Part shown: positions 1-8,286 of the stretch, one piece after another | How positions within the stretch are numbered: position 1 is the first letter of the stretch | Layout: each line of letters starts with the position of its first letter | Source: Martinezella multihospitum | Lineage (GTDB): Bacteria > Pseudomonadota > Alphaproteobacteria > Rhizobiales > Rhizobiaceae | Reading direction: 5' to 3' | NCBI RefSeq assembly: GCF_900094585.1 | Contig: NZ_FMAG01000004.1 | Span: 186,001-250,000 of the forward strand | Length of the DNA: 64,000 nt | The notes under the pieces: generated by a model | Seen by the model: only the letters and a program-made list of their open reading frames with translations | What the model was told of the DNA's origin: nothing | Databases searched by the model: none | Position numbers and translations under genes: made by a program

Positions 1-66
1 CTCATAAATGCTGGTTGCCAATGTCGCGGGGCTTTCGGCCCCTTTCTTCAGCAAGTTGACGGTCAT
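1..66 (-). CDS. Partial 5' end of a probable GntR-family regulator
   Basis: Only the first 22 codons lie in the window; the gene continues off its left edge. The ATG is read at 66-64 on the minus strand. The encoded start is MTVNLLKKGAESPATLATSI, and the Leu-Ala-Thr-Ser-Ile-Tyr-Glu stretch resembles the segment just before the winged helix of many GntR/FCD regulators. The gene is divergent from the aromatic-degradation operon starting at 191, which fits a local regulator. Family assignment from 22 residues is an inference; the coding start itself is plausible because the frame stays open to the window edge. Confidence 0.4.
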   Translation of the reverse strand, partial: MTVNLLKKGAESPATLATSIYE

Positions 67-119
67 GGTGCTCTCTGGCTTGCAAATCGCTTTTTATATA
101 CACGAGGAAGCAGCGGCGA

Positions 120-135
120 AAAATTTATAAATTTT
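120..135. promoter_or_regulatory. 16-bp perfect AT palindrome in divergent promoter region
   Basis: The sequence AAAATTTATAAATTTT is its own reverse complement. It lies between the divergent regulator start (66) and the catabolic operon start (191), where an operator for the divergent regulator would be expected. A second short palindrome, TGTACA, lies at 155-160. The operator role is inferred from position and symmetry only. Confidence 0.4.
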
Positions 136-190
136 ATCTTTACGACAAAAAGTTTGTACATTATGAGAGATCTTAGTGAGGGAGGGTCTA

Positions 191-1243
191 ATGAGCGGAA
201 CGGAAAAGCGAGCGCCAGGCGCCTTTGCGAACGGCTGCGCTTGTTGCGGCATTGATATCCACTGTCACGTGGTGCCCGCACGTTTTCCGCTTCCGACAGG
301 GGATGTCCCGATCCGCGGCTGGCCCTCGATGGTTGCCGCAGATGCTTGCCACGCAACGGTCGTCATCGATGACAAGCCCTATCGCACGGTCAGCGATGCC
401 TGCTGGGTGGCTGAGCGGCGGCTGGAGGAGATGGACAGGACCGGTATCCGCATCCAGGCTCTATCTCCCATGCCTGAACTCTTCGGCTACTGGATCGAAA
501 AGACTGCGGCCCACGACCTTTCCCGATACGTCAACGATGCGATCGCCGCGATCGTTGCCGAAGGTGAGGGGCGTTTTGTCGGACTCGGCGGCCTTCCTCT
601 TCAGGATATTGATCTTGCGATTTCCGAGTTGCATCGCATGGTTGGCGAACTCGGTTTTCGCGGTGTTGAGATCGGCAGCAATATCAATGGCGTGCCGATC
701 GGCGATCCTTGTTTCCATCCATTCTTTGCGGAAGCCGAGAGGCTTGGCGCCGCAGTCTTCGTGCATGCAGTGCGCCCGACCGGCATGGACAGACTGCTGG
801 GGCCGGCTCCGCTTCAGCAGGTGCTCGGCTACCCGACCGATGTCGGATTGGCAGCAGCCTCCGTGATTACCGGCGGGCTGCTGCAGAAATTCCCGAAGCT
901 GCGGATAGCCTTCAGCCACGGCGGCGGCACGTTTGCCTCGCTGCTGCCGCGGCTCGAACAAGGCTATTCGGCTTTCCCTGCACTCAATGAAATCATGCAG
1001 GAGAGCCCTGCTGTGCAGGCGCGACGTCTCTATGTGGATTCGCTGGTCTTCGATGCAGACATGCTGCGCCACCTGGTCACCGTGTTCGGCGAGGAGCGCG
1101 TGCTGCTTGGAACCGACTATCCCTTCAATTTTCGGGAGAAAGCGCCTGTCTTTCGCATCGAGGAAGCGTTTGCGGATGCAAGTTTGCGCGCGCGCCTGAC
1201 ATTTGCGAACGCACGCGCCTTCCTGGGCTTGGATGAGGTTTGA
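191..1243 (+). CDS. Amidohydrolase-family (ACMSD/resorcylate decarboxylase-like) protein
   Basis: A 350-residue amidohydrolase-2 family protein. Visible family marks are the N-terminal metal motif DIHCH near residue 25, a mid-protein His in FVHAVRP, a His in FSHGGG and the late LLGTDYPF motif carrying the catalytic Asp. This family includes aminocarboxymuconate-semialdehyde decarboxylase and gamma-resorcylate decarboxylase, so it probably decarboxylates or hydrolyses a ring acid or ring-cleavage product. The ATG at 191 is chosen over an upstream GTG at 176 because an AGGGAGG ribosome site ends 5 bases before it. It is the first gene of a tight five-gene operon with the dioxygenase, hydroxylase, carrier and FAH hydrolase. 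The exact substrate is not readable from sequence. Confidence 0.85.
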   Translation: MSGTEKRAPGAFANGCACCGIDIHCHVVPARFPLPTGDVPIRGWPSMVAADACHATVVIDDKPYRTVSDACWVAERRLEEMDRTGIRIQALSPMPELFGYWIEKTAAHDLSRYVNDAIAAIVAEGEGRFVGLGGLPLQDIDLAISELHRMVGELGFRGVEIGSNINGVPIGDPCFHPFFAEAERLGAAVFVHAVRPTGMDRLLGPAPLQQVLGYPTDVGLAAASVITGGLLQKFPKLRIAFSHGGGTFASLLPRLEQGYSAFPALNEIMQESPAVQARRLYVDSLVFDADMLRHLVTVFGEERVLLGTDYPFNFREKAPVFRIEEAFADASLRARLTFANARAFLGLDEV

Positions 1244-1247
1244 TCCT

Positions 1248-2141
1248 ATGACTGAATTTCCTGTTATCGCTTTACGCAGCGTGGAACTGGGTACGCCTGA
1301 TCTTGCAGCATCTGTCGATTTTTATACCCGCGTCTGGGGCCTGGATGTCGTCGGCGAAGTAGGAGCCAAGATTTTCTTGGCGGCAACGGGCGATGATTTT
1401 CATGTGCTGGAATTAAAGCAAAGCGACCGCGCGGAATTGCGCAAGATCAGTTTCCGCGTCGGCACGGCTGAGGCGCTAGCGTCGCTTTTTGCAAAAACGA
1501 TTGCCGCGGGCTGCACAGTCCTGCGCGAAATTGGACGCGCCGATGGACCGGCGGGCGGCGAGCGTTTCGTTGTCCGGGAGCCACAAGGCTCGGTGCTGGA
1601 ATTTGTCTATGGCGACCGCCGCAAGCAAGGGCGCGTGGTTCCCAACCGGCCGGGGCGCCTCGCTCATGTCAACATTAACAGCACTCAGATCGAGGCTCTT
1701 TCGGAATTCTATCGCGATGTCCTGGATTTCCGTCTGACAGACCGGTCGAAACTCATGGCCTTCCTGCGCTGCAACGACGATCATCACGCGGTTGTGCTGG
1801 CCGAAGCTCCGGTAAATGGACTGAACCATGTCGCCTTCCTCATGCCTGACCTTGAATCCGTCATGCGAGGTTCGGGCCGTGTCGTCGATCACGGCTATCC
1901 GATCGGCTGGGGTGTCGGCCGGCATGGGCCGGGCGACAACGTCTTTGCCTATTTTGTCGATCCGCAGGGTGTGGTGATCGAATACACCGCCGAAGTCCTG
2001 CAGGTGGACGACAGCTACCGCGCCCGAGGCCCTGAGGAATGGGTCTGGCCGCCCGGCCGGACCGACCACTGGGGCATTGCGCCTCCAAAGAGCGACGCCT
2101 GCAAGAAGGCGCAGATTTCCATCGGATTTTCCGGCGTCTGA
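1248..2141 (+). CDS. Extradiol ring-cleavage dioxygenase (VOC family)
   Basis: A 297-residue two-domain vicinal-oxygen-chelate protein, the normal size of type I extradiol dioxygenases. The C-terminal domain keeps a plausible 2-His-1-Glu iron triad: His in RLAHVN, His in GLNHVAF and Glu in VIEYTAE; the N-terminal domain lacks it, as is usual for BphC-type enzymes. It should cleave a catechol-type ring beside the hydroxyl groups. It starts 4 bases after the amidohydrolase stop and is followed 26 bases later by the flavin hydroxylase that would make its diol substrate. A glyoxalase/bleomycin-fold protein of another function is less likely given these neighbours. Confidence 0.82.
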   Translation: MTEFPVIALRSVELGTPDLAASVDFYTRVWGLDVVGEVGAKIFLAATGDDFHVLELKQSDRAELRKISFRVGTAEALASLFAKTIAAGCTVLREIGRADGPAGGERFVVREPQGSVLEFVYGDRRKQGRVVPNRPGRLAHVNINSTQIEALSEFYRDVLDFRLTDRSKLMAFLRCNDDHHAVVLAEAPVNGLNHVAFLMPDLESVMRGSGRVVDHGYPIGWGVGRHGPGDNVFAYFVDPQGVVIEYTAEVLQVDDSYRARGPEEWVWPPGRTDHWGIAPPKSDACKKAQISIGFSGV

Positions 2142-2167
2142 CGCGCCCAGTAGACATTTGCAGAGGC

Positions 2168-3751
2168 ATGCCTGTGAAGAACGACAGTGATATTTCGAAC
2201 CGTTATGACGTGCTGGTGGTCGGGTTCGGCCCGGCTGGAGCCGTGGCTGCCGGCATGCTCGGCGCGCGTGGCCATTCTACGCTCGTCGTTGATCGGCTGA
2301 CCGGTATCTACGACAAGCCGCGCGCCATCGCGCTCGACCACGAAATCCTTCGTCATTTCGACAATATGGGTATTGCCGACCAGGTGCTTCCCCATATCGC
2401 ACCGTTCACGGCATCTCAGCACTTCGGCGCAGAAGGGCAGCTCATCCGCCGTATCGACATGGTGCCCGAGCCCTATCCGCTCGGCTATACCCCGAGCATG
2501 GTGTTTACACAGCCTCCTGTCGAGGCCGTGTTGAGGTGCCATGCCGAGAGCTTCGACTGCGTGACGATAGAACTTGGCACGGAAATGATCGATCTCGATC
2601 CACGGGCGGATGAGGTGGTCGCGACGCTTCAGGATTCGTCCGGCAAGAGCCGAAGGATCGCGGCAAAATATGTGGTCGGCTGTGACGGTGCCTCAAGCCG
2701 CGTGCGCGAACTGTCCGGAATGAAGCTCGAAGATCTCGTCTTCGACGAGCCGTGGCTCGTCGTCGATGTGCAGGTTCACGAAACCGCACTTGGCAAGCTG
2801 CCACAGACTTCGGCCCAGTTCTGCAATCCGGCGCGTCCCACAAGCTACATCATGGGGCCGAAGAACCACCGCCGGTGGGAAATCATGCTTCTGCCGGGCG
2901 AAGACCCGCGCGAGATGGAAAAGCCCGACAATGTCTGGCGTTTGTTGTCGCCCTGGCTTGTGCCGGAAGACGGCGAGCTGTGGCGTGCCGCCGCCTATCG
3001 TTTTCATGCGCTGGTGGCCGACGAATGGCGGCGGGGCAGGGTACTGATCGCCGGCGATGCCGCCCATCAGCAGCCGCCTTTTATCGGGCAGGGCATGTGC
3101 CAGGGCCTGCGCGACGTTTCCAATCTCGTCTGGCGGCTCGACCGCATTCTGAAGGGACAGTCTTCCGACGCGCTGCTGGACACCTACACCGTGGAACGCA
3201 AGCGGCATGTGCAGTCGCTGACCGGCAAGATCAAGGCGATCGGCCAGACGATCTGCGAACGCGATCCGGAGGCTGCCGCCGCGCGTGATGCCCGCATTCT
3301 TGCCGAGGGTGGCGGTCGGCCGCTGACGATTACTCGCCAGGAAATCGTCCCGCCCATCGAGGATGGCCTGATCGCAGGGGAAGGCACGCCCGCGCGAGGG
3401 TTGCTGTTCCCGCAGCCGATCATCGTCGAGGAAGCGGATCAACGGCTGATGGATGCTTTCACCGGACCGGTCTGGCGACTTGTGCTCGACGGCCGCCGGA
3501 TCGGGTCGGCGGAGGGACGGGCACTCGCGGAAGCGATCGACGGGATCGTGGTGAAGGCTGTTGTGCCCAAAGGCGCAGACGCAATCGATCCGTCGATACT
3601 CCGGGAGAAGGCCGGCGTGCTTTCGGCCTGGTTCGACCGCCATGATGCAGTCGCCGCGCTCGTGCGTCCTGACCATTATGTCTTCGGCGCTGCCCGGAGC
3701 ATCGAGGCGCTTCGCCAACAGATCGCCGATCTAAGTACCCGTCTCGCCTGA
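2168..3751 (+). CDS. FAD-dependent aromatic ring hydroxylase (MhpA-like)
   Basis: A 527-residue class A flavoprotein monooxygenase of the 3-(3-hydroxyphenyl)propionate hydroxylase/PheA type. The FAD-binding Rossmann motif is GFGPAG near residue 20, followed by an acidic end of strand 2 (VVDR). The second FAD motif is GDAAHQQPPFIGQGMCQGLR near residue 295, and a C-terminal thioredoxin-like tail follows. It uses NAD(P)H and O2 to add a hydroxyl to a phenolic ring, preparing it for the neighbouring extradiol dioxygenase. The ATG at 2168 is preceded by AGAGG; a longer open frame upstream overlaps the dioxygenase gene and is not credible. Confidence 0.9.
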   Translation: MPVKNDSDISNRYDVLVVGFGPAGAVAAGMLGARGHSTLVVDRLTGIYDKPRAIALDHEILRHFDNMGIADQVLPHIAPFTASQHFGAEGQLIRRIDMVPEPYPLGYTPSMVFTQPPVEAVLRCHAESFDCVTIELGTEMIDLDPRADEVVATLQDSSGKSRRIAAKYVVGCDGASSRVRELSGMKLEDLVFDEPWLVVDVQVHETALGKLPQTSAQFCNPARPTSYIMGPKNHRRWEIMLLPGEDPREMEKPDNVWRLLSPWLVPEDGELWRAAAYRFHALVADEWRRGRVLIAGDAAHQQPPFIGQGMCQGLRDVSNLVWRLDRILKGQSSDALLDTYTVERKRHVQSLTGKIKAIGQTICERDPEAAAARDARILAEGGGRPLTITRQEIVPPIEDGLIAGEGTPARGLLFPQPIIVEEADQRLMDAFTGPVWRLVLDGRRIGSAEGRALAEAIDGIVVKAVVPKGADAIDPSILREKAGVLSAWFDRHDAVAALVRPDHYVFGAARSIEALRQQIADLSTRLA

Positions 3752-3798
3752 CGCAGCGTCGGCAATTGCAGATTTCTTTGAGGTTCTGGGAGGAACAT

Positions 3799-5109
3799 AT
3801 GTCCGAGTCAACCGCCGATACCGCCAGCAAATGGCAACCTTTTGCCGTCCTTATTCTGCTTTTCCTGTTCCAGACGCTGAACTTCTTCGACAAGCTCGTC
3901 TTCGGCCTCTCCGCCGTGTCGATCATGAAAGACCTCGGCATTTCGCCGCAGCAGTTCGGCCTGATCGGCAGCAGTTTCTTTCTCTTGTTCTCCATTTCTG
4001 GCGTTCTCGTCGGCCTTTTCGTGATCGGTCGCGTCCCCGTCAAATGGATCCTCGTCATACTCGCCGCAATCTGGTCGATCGCGCAGATTCCGATCTATTT
4101 CACCAGTTCGGTCACCGTTCTGGTCGCCTGCCGCATCCTGCTAGGCCTCGGCGAGGGACCCGGACTGCCGACGGCATTGCATGCCTGCCATAACTGGTTC
4201 AGCCCGCAAAAGCGCAGCGTCCCGAGCGCCGTCGTGTTGCAGGGCATCAGTGTCGGCCTGCTCGCCGGCGGGCCGATCCTCACCTATGTCATCGTCCACT
4301 ACGGCTGGCGCTCGGGCTTCCTTTTCTGCGGGCTGATCGGCATCGCCTGGATCATCGCCTGGCTACTGATCGGCGGCGAGGGGCCGCATGCGGTCGCGGA
4401 GAATGAAAAGGCCCGTGCAGCGGTGGGAGAGACCCCGATTCCAGCCCGCAAGCTTTGGCTCGACCCGACCGTGATCGGCGTCATCATCATGTCGACCATG
4501 TCCTACTGGATCGTCGGCATGTCGGCCACGTGGCTGCCGCCCTTCCTGCAGCAGGGTCTCGGCTATTCGCAGACTGAGACCGGCTCGATCATTTCGGCTG
4601 TTTATATCTTCCAGTCGCCGCTGTTGCTCATCGGTTCGTGGATTGCTCAGCGCATGCTTCAGAAGGGTGTCAGCAAGCGTGCCGCCCTCGGCAGCGCCTC
4701 GGGCTATGCGCTTCTCGTCAGTGGATTGGCGCTGATTGCTTCGGTTCATGTCAGCGGTCCGCTGCAACTGGCGCTGATCGCGATCGCTTTTGCCGCTCCG
4801 AGTCTGACGACGATCTATGGCCCGATCACGCTCGGTAGCGTCGCGCCGGCGGTCCAGCGCGGCCGGCTGATCGTCGTGATCTATTCGGCAAATGCAGTGT
4901 CCGCACTCGCATCCAACGCCGTCACCGGCATGATCGTGCAGGCAGCCGGGCCTGATCATGTCGCGGCCGGTTATGCAAACGCCATGCTGTTCACGGCCGC
5001 AATCCTCATCATCGGCGCAATTTCCGCCTTCGCGCTGATCTTTCCGGATCGCACCATCGAGCGCTTTGGCAAGATGACGCGCTTCACCGATCAAATGCAG
5101 CGGGTGTGA
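3799..5109 (+). CDS. MFS transporter for an aromatic acid or related anion
   Basis: A 436-residue major-facilitator carrier with about 12 hydrophobic segments, resembling the anion:cation symporter branch (4-hydroxyphenylacetate/glucarate-type). The short hydrophilic N-terminus leads into TM1 at about residue 15. Unlike most family members, the loop after TM2 reads VIGRVPVKW rather than a clear DRxGRR motif. GGGAGGA at 3788-3794 fixes the ATG at 3799. It lies inside the ring-degradation operon between hydroxylase and FAH hydrolase, so it most likely imports the pathway substrate. Confidence 0.85.
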   Translation: MSESTADTASKWQPFAVLILLFLFQTLNFFDKLVFGLSAVSIMKDLGISPQQFGLIGSSFFLLFSISGVLVGLFVIGRVPVKWILVILAAIWSIAQIPIYFTSSVTVLVACRILLGLGEGPGLPTALHACHNWFSPQKRSVPSAVVLQGISVGLLAGGPILTYVIVHYGWRSGFLFCGLIGIAWIIAWLLIGGEGPHAVAENEKARAAVGETPIPARKLWLDPTVIGVIIMSTMSYWIVGMSATWLPPFLQQGLGYSQTETGSIISAVYIFQSPLLLIGSWIAQRMLQKGVSKRAALGSASGYALLVSGLALIASVHVSGPLQLALIAIAFAAPSLTTIYGPITLGSVAPAVQRGRLIVVIYSANAVSALASNAVTGMIVQAAGPDHVAAGYANAMLFTAAILIIGAISAFALIFPDRTIERFGKMTRFTDQMQRV

Positions 5110-5152
5110 AAGCGCCCACCGCCCAGTCTGACCCCCCACAGGAGCAAGAACC

Positions 5153-6001
5153 ATGAGACTGTCCACCGTCAAGATCGCCGGCCGCACGACCTGGGGCGTT
5201 GTCGAGGATGATCGCTTCCTCGATGCTGGCGCGGCTCTCGCATCGCGCTATGCCGATCTCAAATCGGCTGTAGCAGCCGGTCTTGCCGGCGTTGCCGAAG
5301 CTGCCGCCTCTGCTGCTGCCACGCCACTCAGTGAAATCGAATGGCTGCCGGTCATTCCCAACCCCGACAAGATCCTCTGCGTTGGCCTGAACTATGAAAT
5401 GCATCGCAAGGAGACGGGGCGTGCGGAGGTGGAAAACCCGACGATCTTTGCCCGCTATGCCAATAGCCAGACCGGCCATCTCGCCCCGATCGTGCGCCCG
5501 AAGGTCTCGACCGAGCTCGATTTCGAAGGTGAGTTGGCGGTCATCATCGGCAAGCCCGGCCGTTACATCTCGCGCGATGAGGCCATTGGATACGTTGCCG
5601 GCTATGCCTGCTACAACGACGGCAGCGTGCGTGATTTCCAGCGTCATACGCATCAGTTCACGCCGGGCAAGAATTTCCCTGACACCGGCGCCTTCGGGCC
5701 GTGGATGATGACGCCGGACGAGCTCGGTCCGCTACCCGATCTTCGCATTCAGACGCGTCTCAATGGGACAATCGTGCAGGACGCTATCTTCGGCCAGATG
5801 ATCTTCGATATCGCCCGGCAGATCGAGTATTGCTCCAGCTTCACGCGGCTGGAACCGGGTGACGTCATTGTCAGCGGCACACCGGGCGGGGTTGGTGCCA
5901 AGCGACAGCCGCCGCTGTGGATGAAGCCGGGAGACGTCGTGGAGGTGGAGATCGGCAGGCTCGGCATTCTCAGCAATCCGATCGTTGATGAATTAGGTTA
6001 G
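5153..6001 (+). CDS. Fumarylacetoacetate hydrolase (FAH) family protein
   Basis: A 282-residue protein with a complete FAH domain in its C-terminal 220 residues. The metal-binding acidic motif is LDFEGELAVIIGK at about 122-134, followed by the YND segment and the SGTPGGVGAKR signature. Family members hydrolyse fumarylpyruvate or acylpyruvates, or act as 2-oxo-hept-3-ene-dioate hydratases/isomerases, all late steps of ring-cleavage pathways. An AGGAG site lies before the ATG. It is the last gene of the operon and is followed by a perfect 8-bp hairpin. Confidence 0.88.
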   Translation: MRLSTVKIAGRTTWGVVEDDRFLDAGAALASRYADLKSAVAAGLAGVAEAAASAAATPLSEIEWLPVIPNPDKILCVGLNYEMHRKETGRAEVENPTIFARYANSQTGHLAPIVRPKVSTELDFEGELAVIIGKPGRYISRDEAIGYVAGYACYNDGSVRDFQRHTHQFTPGKNFPDTGAFGPWMMTPDELGPLPDLRIQTRLNGTIVQDAIFGQMIFDIARQIEYCSSFTRLEPGDVIVSGTPGGVGAKRQPPLWMKPGDVVEVEIGRLGILSNPIVDELG

Positions 6002-6011
6002 TATATGCTTA

Positions 6012-6031
6012 CAGTTCGCGGTTGCGAACTG
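6012..6031 (+). terminator. Hairpin after the aromatic operon
   Basis: CAGTTCGC and GCGAACTG form a perfect 8-bp stem with a GGTT loop 10 bases after the FAH stop codon. A second imperfect stem (GGCGG.../...CCGCC) follows at 6041-6061. Neither has a U-run, so termination may be weak or Rho-assisted. Confidence 0.45.
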
Positions 6032-6136
6032 ACGGGGATCGGCGGGCCGACAAGGTCCGCCGAAACACATGAGGCGGCGCAGTCTGCGCCCCTTCAGTTA
6101 GCCGGGATCGATTGAAATTCTTTCGGGAGGGATGCC

Positions 6137-8104
6137 ATGAAACAGTTCATTGCCTTGTGCGCGATCGGATCGCTGCTCGCTTCAACAGCTCTGTCGCAGG
6201 AGCAGCCGGCGCTTTCGGCTCGCGTCGCCAAGACGCTGACGATTGACGGCCTTTCCTTCAAGGATCTCAATCGCAATGGCAAACTTGATCCCTATGAGGA
6301 TTGGCGCCTGCCGGCTGCCGAGCGGGCTGCCGATCTCGTCAAGCAGATGACGCTGGAGGAGAAGGCCGGTCTCATGATGCATGGCACGGCTCCGTCTATC
6401 GGCCCCGGCTCCGGCATGGGGGTCGGGACCGAATATGATCTTGCGCGTGCCAGGGATATGATCGACGGCCGCAAGGTCGTGACTTTCATAACGCGGTTGG
6501 CGGGTGATCCCGCCCTATTGGCCGAGCAGAACAACAAGCTTCAGGAGATCGCGGAAGCTGGCCGGCTTGGGATTCCGGCGACGATCAGTACAGATCCGCG
6601 CAATCATTTCCAGTTCGTACTCGGCGCAAGCGTTTCAGCCGGGGGATTCTCGAAATGGCCCGAGACCCTCGGGCTGGCGGCCATAGGCGATCCGTCGCTC
6701 GTTCGGCGCTTCGGCGACATTGTCCGCCAGGAATATCGCGCCGTCGGTATACAGGAAGCTTTGTCTCCGCAAGTGGATCTTGCCAGCGAGCCGCGCTGGC
6801 CGCGCACCAACGGTACGTTCGGTGAGGATGCGCAACTCGCCAAATCCATGGCGGAAGCCTATGTGGCCGGGTTCCAGAATGGCGAGAACGGCATCAACAA
6901 GGACAGTGTCGTTGCCGTGGCCAAGCACTGGGTCGGTTACGGTGCGGCAAAAGACGGTTACGATAGCCACAACGTCTATGGGCGCCACGCGACCTTTCCG
7001 GGCAATAATTTTGCAGAACATCTCATCCCGTTCGAGGGAGCTTTCAAGGCGAAGGTCGGCGGCGTAATGCCGACATATTCGATCCTGGATGGCGTTACCC
7101 TCGACGGCAAGCCGCTGGAGCCGGTCGGCGCGGGATACAGCAAGCAGCTTCTGACCGATCTGCTGCGCGGTCATTACGGCTTCGACGGTGTCGTTCTCAG
7201 CGACTGGCTGATCACCAACGACTGCAAGGGAACCTGCCTGGATGGCGAGAAGCCGGGTGTAAAGCCGACTTTGAACGAGGAAACCTTCGGCATGCCCTGG
7301 GGCGTGGAGGATTTGAGCCGTGTCGACCGCTTTGCCAAAGCCGTCAATGCCGGCGTCGATCAGTTCGGCGGTGTCACCTCTTCCGATCTTCTCGTTCAGG
7401 CGGTGAAGGAAGGAAAGATCAACGAGCGGCGCCTCGATCAATCTGCAACTCGTATCCTTGTCCAGAAATTCGAACAGGGCCTCTTTGAAAATCCCTATGT
7501 CGACCCGCAAAAGGCGCAGGCAATCGTTGGCAATGCGGCATTTGCTGCGGAGGCAACCGCTGCTCAAAGCCGCGCCATGGTCTTGCTCGACAACAAGGCC
7601 GGTCTGCTGCCGGCGACGTCAGGCAAAAAGGTGTTCCTCTACGGCGTCGATGCAAAAATCGTGTCGGCACGCGGCTTTACTGTGGTGGCGGACGCCAAGG
7701 ATGCCGACTTTGCGGTGGTGCGTCTTAACGCGCCGTATCAGCAGCCACATATGAACTATTTCTTCGGTTCCCGTCAGCAGGAAGGCGATCTGGATTTCAA
7801 GGACGGCAGTGCCGATTTCGAGGCTTTCAAGGAGACGGCAAGGCAGGTTCCGACGATCGTCACCGTCTATCTGGCCCGTCCGGCGATCCTCACGGGAATA
7901 CGCGAGCATGCCGCTGCGATCCTCGCCAATTTCGGCGCAAGCGACGCGGCCTTGTTCGATGTGATCGAGGGCAAGCAGAAGGCGGAAGGCAGACTGCCCT
8001 TCGAGCTTCCTGCATCGATGGACGAGGTGCGCGCTCAGAAATCCGACGTGCCGCACGACACGTCCCATCCGCTCTATCCGATCGGCTATCACATGCAATA
8101 CTGA
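6137..8104 (+). CDS. Exported glycoside hydrolase family 3 beta-glucosidase
   Basis: A 655-residue protein. Residues 1-20 form a signal peptide (MKQF, hydrophobic core, cleavage near LSQ). It is followed by a calcium-loop-like segment DLNRNGKLDPYEDWR typical of one GH3 subgroup, the GH3 N-terminal barrel, and a GVVLSDW motif whose Asp is the expected catalytic nucleophile. The C-terminal GH3 sandwich (about 460-650) is shorter than in many beta-glucosidases and no fibronectin-III tail is seen. It should release glucose or other sugars from plant glycosides in the periplasm. GGGAGGG lies 5 bases before the ATG. It may sit in its own transcription unit; deglycosylation of plant phenolic glycosides next to a ring-degradation operon is an attractive but unproven link. 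Confidence 0.9.
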   Translation: MKQFIALCAIGSLLASTALSQEQPALSARVAKTLTIDGLSFKDLNRNGKLDPYEDWRLPAAERAADLVKQMTLEEKAGLMMHGTAPSIGPGSGMGVGTEYDLARARDMIDGRKVVTFITRLAGDPALLAEQNNKLQEIAEAGRLGIPATISTDPRNHFQFVLGASVSAGGFSKWPETLGLAAIGDPSLVRRFGDIVRQEYRAVGIQEALSPQVDLASEPRWPRTNGTFGEDAQLAKSMAEAYVAGFQNGENGINKDSVVAVAKHWVGYGAAKDGYDSHNVYGRHATFPGNNFAEHLIPFEGAFKAKVGGVMPTYSILDGVTLDGKPLEPVGAGYSKQLLTDLLRGHYGFDGVVLSDWLITNDCKGTCLDGEKPGVKPTLNEETFGMPWGVEDLSRVDRFAKAVNAGVDQFGGVTSSDLLVQAVKEGKINERRLDQSATRILVQKFEQGLFENPYVDPQKAQAIVGNAAFAAEATAAQSRAMVLLDNKAGLLPATSGKKVFLYGVDAKIVSARGFTVVADAKDADFAVVRLNAPYQQPHMNYFFGSRQQEGDLDFKDGSADFEAFKETARQVPTIVTVYLARPAILTGIREHAAAILANFGASDAALFDVIEGKQKAEGRLPFELPASMDEVRAQKSDVPHDTSHPLYPIGYHMQY

Positions 8105-8217
8105 TATCGGGCCTGTCCGACTTGGTTTGGTAAGTCAGCCCGATGGTCGTCTGCAGCCGTTCCCGGCCAAGCTGCTGATCGATCCGGCAATTGCAATGTC
8201 GAGTTTGCACATTGGTC

Positions 8218-8238
8218 TCCCATCGTGTTGCGATGGGA
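8218..8238. terminator. Hairpin between convergent GH3 and MFS genes
   Basis: TCCCATCG and CGATGGGA pair perfectly over 8 bp around a 5-base loop. It lies between the GH3 stop (8104) and the stop of the opposing MFS gene (8287), so it could end transcription from both sides. No U-run is present. Confidence 0.4.
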
Positions 8239-8286
8239 TACACCAGCTCACTGATATCTGCCTGAAGCCATAGGCAGGCGAGCAGT

